From: Sinimarinibacterium arenosum
GTDB lineage: Bacteria; Pseudomonadota; Gammaproteobacteria; Nevskiales; Nevskiaceae
Direction: 5' to 3'
Length of the DNA: 64,000 bases
Assembly (NCBI RefSeq): GCF_005047655.1
Contig: NZ_SUKF01000004.1
Span: 372,001 to 436,000 of the forward strand
Both the position numbers and the translations under genes were made by a program. The notes under the pieces were generated by a model. It was not told the DNA's origin, made no database searches, and saw only the letters and a list, made by a program, of their open reading frames with translations. Shown here one piece after another: positions 41,314 through 51,278 of this stretch; position 1 is the stretch's first letter; every line of letters starts with the position of its first letter.

Positions 41314-41649
41314 CTAGGCTTTTTCCATGACCGTCAACAACGGGTGGTGGTTCTGGCGTGCAAATGCATTGACCAGCGCGGTCTTGGTTTCGGCGATCTC
41401 CGCCGGAAAGACCCCAGCTACTCCGCGACCGTGAGAATGAACTTGCAACATGATCTGCACCGCCTTTTCACGCGGGTGATAAAAGAACTGTTGCAAAACC
41501 TGGACCACAAAGTCCATGGGGGTATAGTCGTCATTCAGCATGACGACCTTGTACAGCGGCGGCTGCTTGGTTTTTGGCTTGGCCTCCTCCAGCACCAGGC
41601 CTTGGCCCGGATTGCCTTGCCGCGGATCGTGGGTGTCCTCGTTACTCAT
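41314..41649 (-). CDS. clpS: ClpS adaptor (N-recognin)
   Basis: A 111-residue adaptor delivering proteins with N-terminal Leu, Phe, Trp or Tyr to ClpAP. The ligand-pocket segment VVMLNDDYTPMDFVVQVL and the later KAVQIMLQVHSHGRGVAG are conserved. A flexible N-terminal extension (1-30) that enters the ClpA pore is present. Confidence 0.96.
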   Translation of the reverse strand: MSNEDTHDPRQGNPGQGLVLEEAKPKTKQPPLYKVVMLNDDYTPMDFVVQVLQQFFYHPREKAVQIMLQVHSHGRGVAGVFPAEIAETKTALVNAFARQNHHPLLTVMEKA

Positions 41650-41804
41650 AGTTCCAGTGTAGCGCCGCCGACCCTGTACTTGGGGGTCATCAGACGACCA
41701 TACAAGGGCAAGCGACTGAGCGGTCAGCGCTTAATTTTTCGAAGTTGTCTCCATTAGATGGCGCTTTGGCGCCACCGAACAACCGGGAGCGATGTCTGAC
41801 AGCG

Positions 41805-42977
41805 TCAGAAAGCCGGCAGACCGGTTTGTCCCCGCCCCAGAATCAGAGCATGCACGTCCTCGGTGCCTTCGTAGGTATTCACCGTCTCCAGATTCATCAT
41901 GTGCCGCATCACCGGATAGTCTTCGCTGATGCCGTTGCCGCCCAGCATGTCCCTGGCGGTGCGCGCGATCTCCAGCGCCTTGCGGCAGTTGTTGCGTTTC
42001 ATCAAGGACACAGCTTCGGCCGACCCCGTACCCGCATCCAGCATGCGTCCAAGCTGCAGGGCGCCAGCCAACCCCAGCGAGATTTCGGTCTGCATATCGG
42101 CGAGTTTTTTCTGTACAAGCTGATTTGCCGCCAGCGGGCGCCCGAATTGCTGGCGCTGCAGCGTGTAGTCGCGTGCCGTCCACCAACAGGTTTCCGCAGC
42201 TCCTATCGCGCCCCAACTGATTCCGTATCGCGCCTTGTTCAGACAGCTGAATGGGCCCTTAAACCCATCGACCCGCAAACGCTGCCGATCCGGCACCACG
42301 ACATCGTCAAGCACGATCTGGCCTGTAATCGACGCCCGCAGACTCAGTTTGCCGTCAATCTTCGGGGTCATCAGTCCGACCATGCCGCGCTCGAGCACAA
42401 AACCGCGCAGGGTGCCGCCCTCCACGTCGCGCGCCCACACCACGAAAACGTCCGCCACTGGCGCATGGCTGATCCAGGTCTTGCTGCCGCTCAGCACCCA
42501 GTCATCACCACGCCGGCGCGCGCGCGTCCGCATTCCACCCGGGTCGGAGCCGTGATCCGGCTCGGTCAGACCAAATGCTCCAACGGCCGTTCCGCTGGCC
42601 AGTTGTGGCAGCCAATGCGCCCGCAAGGACTCTTCGGCGTAGGCCTGGATCGGAAACATCACCAGACTGGATTGCACCGACAGCGCTGAACGATAGGCAG
42701 AGTCGATCCGCTCGATCTCGCGTGCGACCAGTCCATACATGACCTGACTGCCGCCCGGACAGCCCGGACCATCGAGGCCGATACCCAGCAACCCCATCGA
42801 ACCGAATTCCTGCAACAGACCACGATCGAAGGTCTCGTCGCGGAATGCAGCAACCACCCGAGGTTGCAGGGTCTTGTTCGCAAAGTCTGCCGCCACATCG
42901 CGCAGCAAGCGCTCCTCGGCGTCCAGCGCGTCTTCCAGGCGCAGCAGGTCGCGCCATTGTTCATTTTGCATTGCCAT
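41805..42977 (-). CDS. gcdH: Acyl-CoA dehydrogenase, glutaryl-CoA dehydrogenase type
   Basis: A 390-residue flavoprotein with the length and features of glutaryl-CoA dehydrogenase, which converts glutaryl-CoA to crotonyl-CoA in lysine and tryptophan breakdown. [14 protein letters not shown], the Arg-bearing stretch [13 protein letters not shown] (substrate carboxylate site region) and the catalytic Glu in [18 protein letters not shown] are seen. A kynA gene elsewhere in the window would feed the same catabolic area, though linkage is distant. It lies 27 bases after the cyclase gene on the same strand. Confidence 0.88.
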   Translation of the reverse strand: MAMQNEQWRDLLRLEDALDAEERLLRDVAADFANKTLQPRVVAAFRDETFDRGLLQEFGSMGLLGIGLDGPGCPGGSQVMYGLVAREIERIDSAYRSALSVQSSLVMFPIQAYAEESLRAHWLPQLASGTAVGAFGLTEPDHGSDPGGMRTRARRRGDDWVLSGSKTWISHAPVADVFVVWARDVEGGTLRGFVLERGMVGLMTPKIDGKLSLRASITGQIVLDDVVVPDRQRLRVDGFKGPFSCLNKARYGISWGAIGAAETCWWTARDYTLQRQQFGRPLAANQLVQKKLADMQTEISLGLAGALQLGRMLDAGTGSAEAVSLMKRNNCRKALEIARTARDMLGGNGISEDYPVMRHMMNLETVNTYEGTEDVHALILGRGQTGLPAF

Positions 42978-43004
42978 CTCCAGCCGCCGCCGCTGCGGCT
43001 CTGT

Positions 43005-45230
43005 CTATTTCGTGGTGAAGGTAAAGGCGCCATCCCAATCGGCGCCCGGCGGATGCGTACGCAGCCATGCGATCCGCTCCAGGAACAACCCGTACAGCGG
43101 ATGCGAACGCGCGCCATCGCGAAGGCGCCGGAATTCCACCTCCGCCTGCTCCCAGCGCTGTGCCCGATACAGCTGCATGGCGCCGCGCTGCCGCGCGAGA
43201 TCTTCGCGCACACCCGGGTCGAGGGCATCCTTTGGCCCCATCGGCTCATAGATCGTCACCGGTTCCGCGCGCCCCTTGACCCGCACCCGGTCGATCTCGC
43301 GGAAGGACCAATCCGACGGTGCCGCATTGCGGGTGAATTCGGAGCAGATGACATCAACGCTATAGGTTCGGGTCAGGCCTTCCAGGCGTGAGCCCAGATT
43401 GACCGCATCGCCCATGACGGTATAGGCCATGCGGAACTCCGAACCCATGTTTCCCACGTTCATCTTGCCGGAATTGATGCCGACACCGATACGCAACACC
43501 GGCCAGCCGCGCGCCAGGAATTCCGCGTCCAGTTCGCGCACTGCACGCACCATATCCAGCGCCGCCGTCATCGCATGCAAGGCATGGGCTTCGTCCGGCA
43601 GCGGCGCGCCCCAAAACGCCATCACCGCATCGCCCATGTATTTGTCGATGGTGCCGCGATGTTTCTGGATCACGCCGGTCTGCTTCGTCAGCAGGCGGTT
43701 CATCAGTTCGGCCAGCTCGCGCGCTTCCATCTTCTCGGAAATGCTGGTGAAACCTCGCACGTCCGAGAACAGCACACTCATTTCGCGGCTTTCACCATCC
43801 ATCGAGATCGCCTCGGGGCGTGCCGCCATTTCCTCGACCAGCTCCGGCGGAACGTACTGTCCGAACAGACGCGAAATCTCACGCTTGCCGCGCGACTCGA
43901 TGAAATAGCCGTAGAGCAGATGCGCTGCGAACAGCAAGAAAGTGAAGGCAACCGGAACACCCATCGGCATGATGAAACGGGCACCGCTCCACATTGCGAA
44001 TGCCAAGACAACAATCGCCACGACCAGCGCAAGACCAACGGCGGCACTGAAAACAGCGGTCAGCCGGGAGAACGCCCAGGCCAGGGTCAACGCAACGGCA
44101 AGCAGCAGCAGTACTTCGATGCCAGCGTAATACGGTGCTTTCTGCCGGATGCGACCGTCGAGCATGCCGGAAACGATGTTGGCGTGAACCTCAACCCCGG
44201 TGAACACCCGCCCGACCGGGGCACTGCGCAGATCCAGCAGGCCTGCAGCGGTGGTACCGACCAGCACAATCGCATTGCTCAAAGCCGCAGGATCTGCGAC
44301 GGTGCCGCGCAACACGTCGACCGCGGAGATGTATCGGAACGTACGATTGGGCCCGCGGTAGGGCACGTAAACCGCAACGCGGTCGTCAACCGGAACCTGC
44401 AGTGTTCCGATACGCAAACGCTCCAGATGCAGCGAGGTGCGGATGTCCGGCGGGTCGAATTCCAGATCGACCGCAGGATTACCCATGGCCAGACGTGTAA
44501 CTGACAGCGCCAGGGACGGATAAATGGCACCGTCGTAGGCCTGCAGCAGCGGAACCCGACGATAGACGCCATCAGCATCAACCAGGGGATTGTCGAAAAA
44601 GCCGCAATTCGGCGCCGCTTGCTGCAGGCGTGCCACGTTGCCGCCGGCCCCGGCCGCCTGGACGAAATCCACTGCATACAGCCGTGCCGCCTGGGCATCG
44701 ATCAGCGGCGCGCACAATTCACCGGTACTGGCCGGCTCGTCTTCATGCACCGTCGGCTTGAAGAAAAATGGCAGCACCACAGAGCGCCCCTTCAGCGCGG
44801 CAGCAAACTGGCCGTCATAGTCGAGCTCGGCGTGAATCTGCTCGGATCGCGCGGCAATTTCCGGGATGTCGGCGAACTCCTTTGACGACAGCCGCTCCCA
44901 CAAACGGGAAGCGCCGTCATCCGGCTCGGCGAACACCACGTCAAAACCCAACACCGCGATGCCGTAACGATCGAACAATTGATTGACCAGCTTGGCAAAC
45001 TTGTAGCGGGGCCACGGCCAGCCCTCCGCGGCAAGGCTGCGCTCGTCCAGATCCACAATAACCACCCGAGGATCGGGGGTTCCCGGAACCGTAAGCAGGA
45101 TTCGCGTGTCGTACGTGAACGCCTCGACCAGATCGAGAAGACGCATTGGCAGCCAACGGCCACTGTGCAGCACAAACACTGCGAACAGCGCCACACTGAT
45201 GCCCAGCCTGATCAGACTCCGTTTTTGCAT
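43005..45230 (-). CDS. CHASE2-domain class III adenylate/guanylate cyclase
   Basis: A 741-residue membrane sensor cyclase. An N-terminal helix (about 7-25) is followed by a periplasmic CHASE2 domain (about 30-330), three membrane helices (about 345-425) and a class III cyclase domain (about 460-640). The two metal-binding Asp are in LFSDVRGFT and DKYMGDAVMAFWG; the transition-state Asn/Arg lie in MGDAVNLGSRLE. Its catalytic residues look complete, so cAMP production is likely. The signal sensed by CHASE2 is unknown. Divergent from gspC. Confidence 0.92.
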   Translation of the reverse strand: MQKRSLIRLGISVALFAVFVLHSGRWLPMRLLDLVEAFTYDTRILLTVPGTPDPRVVIVDLDERSLAAEGWPWPRYKFAKLVNQLFDRYGIAVLGFDVVFAEPDDGASRLWERLSSKEFADIPEIAARSEQIHAELDYDGQFAAALKGRSVVLPFFFKPTVHEDEPASTGELCAPLIDAQAARLYAVDFVQAAGAGGNVARLQQAAPNCGFFDNPLVDADGVYRRVPLLQAYDGAIYPSLALSVTRLAMGNPAVDLEFDPPDIRTSLHLERLRIGTLQVPVDDRVAVYVPYRGPNRTFRYISAVDVLRGTVADPAALSNAIVLVGTTAAGLLDLRSAPVGRVFTGVEVHANIVSGMLDGRIRQKAPYYAGIEVLLLLAVALTLAWAFSRLTAVFSAAVGLALVVAIVVLAFAMWSGARFIMPMGVPVAFTFLLFAAHLLYGYFIESRGKREISRLFGQYVPPELVEEMAARPEAISMDGESREMSVLFSDVRGFTSISEKMEARELAELMNRLLTKQTGVIQKHRGTIDKYMGDAVMAFWGAPLPDEAHALHAMTAALDMVRAVRELDAEFLARGWPVLRIGVGINSGKMNVGNMGSEFRMAYTVMGDAVNLGSRLEGLTRTYSVDVICSEFTRNAAPSDWSFREIDRVRVKGRAEPVTIYEPMGPKDALDPGVREDLARQRGAMQLYRAQRWEQAEVEFRRLRDGARSHPLYGLFLERIAWLRTHPPGADWDGAFTFTTK

Positions 45231-45334
45231 GACTGCGTCCCCCGCCGCACGCTCAGCGATCTCCGACGCCGACGGGTCCGAGGTTCCGGTGTCCTATCGT
45301 CGGGCTCGCACCACACGGTATCATTGATATTCTT

Positions 45335-46216
45335 ATGACCCAGACGCAAACCGTCCAGCAGCTGGCTGCCCTGTACGAACGCTACGTCGGTCGCATCACT
45401 GCGACGGCGAACGTCGTGCTCACGATCGTGGTTGCGCTACTCGCGGCACAGCTGGTGTGGGCACTGGTCCCGATCCCGGAAGCGGCGCGCTGGACTCCCG
45501 CCCCGGTGCAGCCACAACCACAGGCCGCAGCCAAGACTTCGACGACCGACCTCAGTGCCTTGATCGATCGCAACCTTTTTGGGGCTTATCAGGCGCCGGA
45601 GCAGGCGATCGCGAAAGCCGAAAACGCGCCCGACACTCGCCTGTCGCTGACCCTGATGGGCGTCGTCGCGGACGCCAGTCCGGAACAATCGCGAGCGCTG
45701 ATTGCCTCATCCAACGGCGAGGAAAAATCGTTTTCCATCGGAGACGACGTCACTTCCGGGGTCAAACTGGAGAATATCTACGCCGATCGCGTGCTGCTGT
45801 CGCGACAAGGCCAGTTTGAAACACTGCGGCTGGACAAGAACGCCCCGAGTCGGGCGCCCGCCCCGACAAGTGGTCCCGACACGAGCAGTCCTGACGCCTC
45901 GACCACGGCGATGCTGTCAGATATCCGCACGCAGATCCTGGCCGACCCCACCAAGGCGTCCAACTACCTGCGAGTTCAGCCGTCGAATGTCAACGGCCAG
46001 CTCAAGGGCTATCGCATCTATCCCGGACGCGAGCGCGAGGCGTTCAAGCAGCTGGGCCTGCGCCCGGGCGATCTGGTCACCTCGGTCAATGGCGTACAAT
46101 TGGACGACCCTCAAAAGGCGTTGCAGCTGCTCGGCGACCTTAGTCAGGCAGGCTCGGTATCGCTCACCATCGAGCGCGGCGGCCAGGCACAAACCCTGAG
46201 CGTAAATTTCAACTGA
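45335..46216 (+). CDS. gspC: Type II secretion protein GspC
   Basis: A 293-residue inner-membrane component linking the assembly platform to the secretin. One membrane helix (about 22-45), a Pro/Gln-rich linker, the HR domain (LIDRNLFGAYQAP to about 165) and a C-terminal PDZ domain (about 215-290; GLRPGDLVTSVNGVQLDDP). The stop overlaps the gspD start by one base. It starts the gspCDEF block, 104 bases from the divergent cyclase. Confidence 0.93.
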   Translation: MTQTQTVQQLAALYERYVGRITATANVVLTIVVALLAAQLVWALVPIPEAARWTPAPVQPQPQAAAKTSTTDLSALIDRNLFGAYQAPEQAIAKAENAPDTRLSLTLMGVVADASPEQSRALIASSNGEEKSFSIGDDVTSGVKLENIYADRVLLSRQGQFETLRLDKNAPSRAPAPTSGPDTSSPDASTTAMLSDIRTQILADPTKASNYLRVQPSNVNGQLKGYRIYPGREREAFKQLGLRPGDLVTSVNGVQLDDPQKALQLLGDLSQAGSVSLTIERGGQAQTLSVNFN

Positions 46217-48336
46217 TGATGACTATCCGCTCCCTGATCATTCATACGGCGGCGCTCGCGCTGGCTGCAGTCATGCTCCCTGCACGAGCCGATGTCACCC
46301 TGAACCTCAAGGACGCCGACATCAGCACGCTGATCGCCACCGTCAGCGAGGTCACCGGCAAAAACTTCATCGTCGATGCCCGGGTCAAAGGCAAGGTCAC
46401 CGTCATCAGCGCCGCGCCGATGAGCGAAGCCGGCCTGTACGAAACCTTTCTGGCGATTCTCAGCGTCAACGGCTATGCCGTGATCCCGTCCGGCGAGGCC
46501 TACAAGATCATCCCGGAAGCGTCGGCACGCACCGAAGGCAGCAGCGTGTTCGGCAAGCGCCCGAATCTTGCAATCGATGATGTGGTCACGCACGTCTACC
46601 AGTTGAAGAACATCAATGCCGCACAGCTGGTACCGATCCTGCGTCCGCTGGTGCCGCAATGGGGCCACTTGGCCGCATACCAGCCGAACAATGCGCTGAT
46701 CATTTCAGACCGTGCAGCCAACGTCGAACGCATCGGCGAACTGATTACCCAGATGGATCAGGCTGGCGATCGCGAGATCGAGTATGTCCACCTGGAGTTC
46801 GCTTCGGCCAGCGAAGTGGTCCGAATCCTGACGTCGATGACGACCCAGGACAAGCAGGTCGACCCGACCAACAAACCCGCCACCATCATTGCCGATGAGC
46901 GCAGCAACAGCATTCTGGTGGGTGGCGACAAGAGTGAACGGCAGAAATTCATTGACGTCATCAAGCAGCTTGATATTCCCCTGAAGGATGACGGCGCAAC
47001 GCAGGTGATCTATCTGCGATACGCCAGCGCCGAGAATCTCGCGCCGATCCTGGAAGGCTACGCACAGCAGGTTGGTAAATCGAAAAACGCTGGTGAGGGC
47101 GGCGCGCCTCCGGCAGCCGCGTCCGGCGGCAGCGGCGGCACCTATGAAAACACCAAGGTCCTCGCCGACACCGACACCAACGCACTGATCGTGACAGCAC
47201 CGCCGAAGACGATGCGGCAGGTCCGCGATGTCATCGCGCAACTCGACATCCAGCGCGCTCAGGTTCTGGTCGAGGCGATTGTCGCCGAAGTCGGCGCCAA
47301 CAAATCCAGCCAGCTCGGTGTCGACTGGGCGGTATTCAATGGCGACCGTATCGCCGCCGCAGGCATTCTCGATCCGACTACGCTGTCGGCCCTAGCCTCC
47401 GTAGCGACAACAGGAAGCGCAACCGCCGGCCTCAGCGCAATCGGCCAGGGACTGAATTTGGTTGGCGGTGTCGACGGCGGAAGCAACGGCACCAGCTTCG
47501 GTCTGCTGCTGAAAGCACTCAAGGGTGATGGCGATTCCAATGTTCTATCCACGCCCACCCTGGTAACGATGGATAACGAAGAAGCCAAATTCTCGGTCGG
47601 CCAGGAAGTGCCGTTCCAGACTGGCTCGTTCAGCAGCACGGGAACCACCACAACGACCGGTGTGGTCAATCCGTTCCAGACAATCGAGCGCAAGGACGTC
47701 GGCCTGACCCTGTCGGTGACGCCGCAGATCAGCGGCGGCGACGGGCGTACCGTCAAGATGAAGCTCGAACTTGAGATCTCCAGCATCTCCAGCGGTACTG
47801 CTGGCGGCTCAAACCTGATTACCAACAAGCGCACTCTGTCCAACGTCGTCGGCGTTGAAAATGGTCAGGTGCTCGTCATCGCCGGCTTGATCGACGATCA
47901 GATCCAGGATCAGCAGCGCGGAATTCCGCTGCTCAGCAGCATCCCGGTTCTCGGCTCACTGTTCCGCTATCGCGCAATCGACAAGACCAAGAAGAATCTG
48001 ATGCTGTTCATTCGTCCAACCGTGCTGCGCAAGCAGAGCGACGGCGACTACTACACGCGCAAGAAGTACGACTCGGTGCGCGAAGCGCAGATCGATTCTG
48101 CGATCAACGCTCCTCTGTCATTGATTGGGGCCGGTCGCCGGCCACAGCTTGAACCGTTCGACACATTCCGCTCGGACCTGCCTCCACCGACGCTGCAGAC
48201 GCCTGACGCGCCTTCAGTCGCACCGGCGGACACGGAGAAAGATGCCTCCGATTCAGGTGATGCAGCTGAAAGACGAAGCATCGCGCCAGGTGCCGCCGAA
48301 GTGCCTGCAGACTCACCCTCGCCCGCTGCCAACTGA
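46216..48336 (+). CDS. gspD: Type II secretion secretin GspD
   Basis: A 706-residue outer-membrane channel with a signal peptide (cut after ARA, about residue 26). The N0 domain (VTLNLKDADISTLI), N1-N3 repeats and the secretin core with VPFQTGSF and the VFG-like membrane lip follow. A Gly/Ala/Ser-rich insert (about 293-310) lies in N3. The C-terminal 70 residues are rich in Pro, Asp and Ser. Start at 46216 or three bases later. Confidence 0.95.
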   Translation: MMTIRSLIIHTAALALAAVMLPARADVTLNLKDADISTLIATVSEVTGKNFIVDARVKGKVTVISAAPMSEAGLYETFLAILSVNGYAVIPSGEAYKIIPEASARTEGSSVFGKRPNLAIDDVVTHVYQLKNINAAQLVPILRPLVPQWGHLAAYQPNNALIISDRAANVERIGELITQMDQAGDREIEYVHLEFASASEVVRILTSMTTQDKQVDPTNKPATIIADERSNSILVGGDKSERQKFIDVIKQLDIPLKDDGATQVIYLRYASAENLAPILEGYAQQVGKSKNAGEGGAPPAAASGGSGGTYENTKVLADTDTNALIVTAPPKTMRQVRDVIAQLDIQRAQVLVEAIVAEVGANKSSQLGVDWAVFNGDRIAAAGILDPTTLSALASVATTGSATAGLSAIGQGLNLVGGVDGGSNGTSFGLLLKALKGDGDSNVLSTPTLVTMDNEEAKFSVGQEVPFQTGSFSSTGTTTTTGVVNPFQTIERKDVGLTLSVTPQISGGDGRTVKMKLELEISSISSGTAGGSNLITNKRTLSNVVGVENGQVLVIAGLIDDQIQDQQRGIPLLSSIPVLGSLFRYRAIDKTKKNLMLFIRPTVLRKQSDGDYYTRKKYDSVREAQIDSAINAPLSLIGAGRRPQLEPFDTFRSDLPPPTLQTPDAPSVAPADTEKDASDSGDAAERRSIAPGAAEVPADSPSPAAN

Positions 48337-48346
48337 TTTCTCGCTG

Positions 48347-49828
48347 ATGGCCACCGAGATCCGGCGACCTTCGTTCGCGTTCGCCAAACGCCATGGCCTG
48401 ATTGTCACCGAGGACACCGGCGATCACGTGATCGTGGTTGCGCGCCCCGGCGTGGCAATCGATGCCGTGCAGGAAACACGACGCTTCACCGCCCGACCAT
48501 TGCGGTTGAAGACTGTCAGCGTCGACGAATTCGATGCCTTGCTGTCTCGGACCTATGAGGGACAGACCGCTGCCAGCGCCAGTCTGATCAACGGATTGAA
48601 TCAGGACGATGACCTCGACGCGCTGGCGATGGCGCTCAGCGAAAACGAGGATCTGCTCGAATCCGACGACGACGCGCCAGTCATCAAGTTCATCAATGCA
48701 CTGCTGGTCGAGGCGATCAAGGAAAACGCCTCAGATATCCACGTGGAAAGCTTCGAAAGCCGCCTGCAGGTCCGTTTCCGGGTTGATGGCGTGCTGCGGG
48801 AAGTGATGTCCCCGCCCAAGAATATGGGTCCACGACTCGTTTCGCGCATCAAGGTCATGGCCAAGCTCGACATTGCCGAGAAACGCTTGCCACAGGATGG
48901 CCGCATCTCGCGTGCCTTTGGCGGCCGCAAGATCGATGTTCGCGTGTCGACGATTCCCACTGGCCAGCACAACGAACGCGTGGTCATGCGTATTCTCGAC
49001 AAGCAGGCCGAACGGCTCGATCTCGAGCAACTCGGCCTCGACGAAGTGCAGGTCGCGACCCTGAAGCGGATCATCCACCGTCCCTACGGCATTCTGCTGG
49101 TGACGGGGCCCACTGGATCAGGCAAGACTACGACCCTGTACTCGGCGCTGTCGGTTCTCAATGATCGCACCCGTAACATCATGACGGTCGAAGACCCGAT
49201 TGAGTACAACATCGACGGTGTCGGCCAGACACAGGTCAACTCCAAGGTCGACATGACCTTTGCACGCGGACTGCGTGCAATCCTGCGCCAGGATCCTGAC
49301 GTCGTCATGATCGGCGAAATTCGCGATCTCGAAACAGCCCAGATCGCGGTACAGGCGTCGCAGACCGGCCACCTGGTGTTGTCGACACTGCATACCAATA
49401 CTGCGGTAGGCGCAGTCACGCGTCTGCGCGACATGGGCGTCGAACCCTATCAGCTGTCGTCATCGCTGGTGGGCTTGACCGCGCAGCGTCTGGTTCGCCA
49501 GCTGTGCCCACACTGCAAGCAGCCGCACGCGGCGAGTACGGTCGAGAAAGAACAGCTTGGCATCGATACAAAGCGTGAAGTCACGCTGTATCAGCCTGTT
49601 GGTTGTCCGCTGTGCCGTCACACCGGATTTCATGGTCGTTCGGTGATCAGCGAGATCATCGAAGTCGATCGCCATATCGAAGCGATGATCCACGACAGCG
49701 TGTCGGAACAGGCACTGGAGAGTTACGCCCGTCAGGCCAGCCCGGGCATTCTGCAATCCGGCCGCAACAAGGTGCTGGCTGGACTGACCACGCTGCGCGA
49801 AGTCCTGCGCGTGACGATCGAGGAATAG
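48347..49828 (+). CDS. gspE: Type II secretion ATPase GspE
   Basis: A 493-residue hexameric ATPase driving pseudopilus assembly. Walker A is VTGPTGSGKTTTLY, the Asp box VEDPIEY, Walker B DVVMIGEIRD and the His box LSTLHTN. The zinc-binding tetracysteine is LCPHC with CPLCRHTGFHGR. The ATG at 48347 lies ten bases after the gspD stop and begins the usual N1E domain. Confidence 0.95.
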   Translation: MATEIRRPSFAFAKRHGLIVTEDTGDHVIVVARPGVAIDAVQETRRFTARPLRLKTVSVDEFDALLSRTYEGQTAASASLINGLNQDDDLDALAMALSENEDLLESDDDAPVIKFINALLVEAIKENASDIHVESFESRLQVRFRVDGVLREVMSPPKNMGPRLVSRIKVMAKLDIAEKRLPQDGRISRAFGGRKIDVRVSTIPTGQHNERVVMRILDKQAERLDLEQLGLDEVQVATLKRIIHRPYGILLVTGPTGSGKTTTLYSALSVLNDRTRNIMTVEDPIEYNIDGVGQTQVNSKVDMTFARGLRAILRQDPDVVMIGEIRDLETAQIAVQASQTGHLVLSTLHTNTAVGAVTRLRDMGVEPYQLSSSLVGLTAQRLVRQLCPHCKQPHAASTVEKEQLGIDTKREVTLYQPVGCPLCRHTGFHGRSVISEIIEVDRHIEAMIHDSVSEQALESYARQASPGILQSGRNKVLAGLTTLREVLRVTIEE

Positions 49829-49856
49829 GCGCGCCACCGCGCCGACGGATCGCACG

Positions 49857-51074
49857 ATGTCCGCCTATGAATACGCTGCACTCGACGCCAAGGGCCGCCA
49901 GGTCAAGGGCCTGATCGAAGGCGATACTCCACGCTCGGCGCGCCAGCAGTTGCGCGAACGTGGACTGACGCCGATCGATATCAACGAAGTCTCGGAACAG
50001 CGGCTGAACCGTCAATCGGTGTTTTCGCGTGGCGGCGGCGCCATCAACAATACCGAACTGTCGCTGTTCACCCGGCAGCTGGCCACTCTGGTGCGCTCCG
50101 GGCTGCCGCTGGATGAAGCTTTGACTGCGGTATCCGAACAGAGCGAAAGCAAACGCGTGAAACGTGTCGCGCTGGGCGTACGCGCAGGCGTCATCGAAGG
50201 CAATTCGCTGGCGCAGTCGCTGAATCAATTTCCCAAAGCCTTTCCACCCCTGTTTCGTGCAACTGTCGAGGCCGGAGAACAGTCCGGCAAGCTCGACTAC
50301 ATCCTGGAGCGACTCGCGCAATACGTCGAAGGACGCCAGGCAATGCAGCAGAAGATCATGCTGGCAACCTTTTATCCGGCGATCCTGACTTTCGTAGCGA
50401 TTTCCGTGGTGATGCTGCTGCTGACCTACGTTGTGCCGCAGGTTGTCGAAGTTTTCAACAGCATTGACGCCGAGCTACCCGCGCTGACAACTGGACTGAT
50501 TGCGGTCTCCGATTTTCTCCGCGACTACGGCATCGTCTTGCTGATTCTGGCCGCTGGCGGCGCCATCGTATTCGCGCGAATGATGCGAGGCGAAGCGTTC
50601 AAACGAAAAGTGCATCGATTCCAGCTCACCATCCCTCTGGTCGGCCGGCTGACTCGCGGCGCGAATACCGGACGATTCACCCGAACGCTGGGCATCCTGT
50701 TCGGCAGTGGCGTGCCAATTCTCGACGCCATGCGCATTGGCACCCAGGTTGTCAGCAATCTACCCATGCGCGAAGCCATTGAAGCCGCTGCTGTCAAAGT
50801 CCGCGAGGGCGGCGCGCTCAGTCGTTCGTTGGCGGCAAGCAAGCTGTTTCCCCCGATCACGGTGCATCTGATCGCCAGCGGCGAATCCTCCGGCCGCCTG
50901 GACGAGATGCTCGATCATGCAGCTGAAAATCAGGAACGCGAAGTCGAGACTCTTGTTGCGGCACTGATGGGCGTGTTCGAACCCGTATTGATCCTGGTAA
51001 TGGGCGGCGTGGTGTTGCTGATCGTGCTGGCCATTCTGCTGCCGATCTTTGATCTGAATCAGCTGGTCAAGTAA
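49857..51074 (+). CDS. gspF: Type II secretion inner-membrane protein GspF
   Basis: A 405-residue platform protein with two T2SSF repeats and three membrane helices (about 170-195, 222-240, 375-400). MSAYEYAALDAKGRQVKGL, FTRQLATLVRSGLPLDEAL and GRFTRTLGILFGSGVPILDAM are typical. No gspG follows; instead a short remnant and an IS element begin within 200 bases, so the operon ends or is broken here. Confidence 0.95.
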   Translation: MSAYEYAALDAKGRQVKGLIEGDTPRSARQQLRERGLTPIDINEVSEQRLNRQSVFSRGGGAINNTELSLFTRQLATLVRSGLPLDEALTAVSEQSESKRVKRVALGVRAGVIEGNSLAQSLNQFPKAFPPLFRATVEAGEQSGKLDYILERLAQYVEGRQAMQQKIMLATFYPAILTFVAISVVMLLLTYVVPQVVEVFNSIDAELPALTTGLIAVSDFLRDYGIVLLILAAGGAIVFARMMRGEAFKRKVHRFQLTIPLVGRLTRGANTGRFTRTLGILFGSGVPILDAMRIGTQVVSNLPMREAIEAAAVKVREGGALSRSLAASKLFPPITVHLIASGESSGRLDEMLDHAAENQEREVETLVAALMGVFEPVLILVMGGVVLLIVLAILLPIFDLNQLVK

Positions 51075-51145
51075 CGGTGCATGTCCGCCGTAGTCACGGC
51101 ATCCGAACGCGCATATTGACCGGTTAGCCGAGCGATTTACCCACG

Positions 51146-51259
51146 GTGTTCGACCCGCTCAACACACTCCTGCTAGCCCTGCTGGGCTTTGCCGCCAGCT
51201 TCTTTTCCGCACTGGCTACAAAACGGCGGCCACATGCGCGCCGGCGCCTTATAAGTTGA
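51146..51259 (+). pseudogene. Possible 5' remnant of a membrane-protein gene (TauE/SafE-like)
   Basis: A GTG-started frame of 37 codons encodes VFDPLNTLLLALLGFAASFF then SALA, a strong first membrane segment resembling the start of TauE/SafE-type permeases, after which the reading turns to basic residues (TKRRPHARRRLIS) and stops. The change falls at about 51213-51222, close to the IS end, as expected of a gene cut by insertion. Family assignment rests on this short segment only. 51075-51145 shows nothing clear. Confidence 0.35.
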
Positions 51260-51278
51260 GCGCAGGATGCCAGCCGAC

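Noticed and set aside
41795-41809. Hairpin overlapping the gcdH stop as terminator
   Set aside because: Short stem without a T-run on the minus strand.
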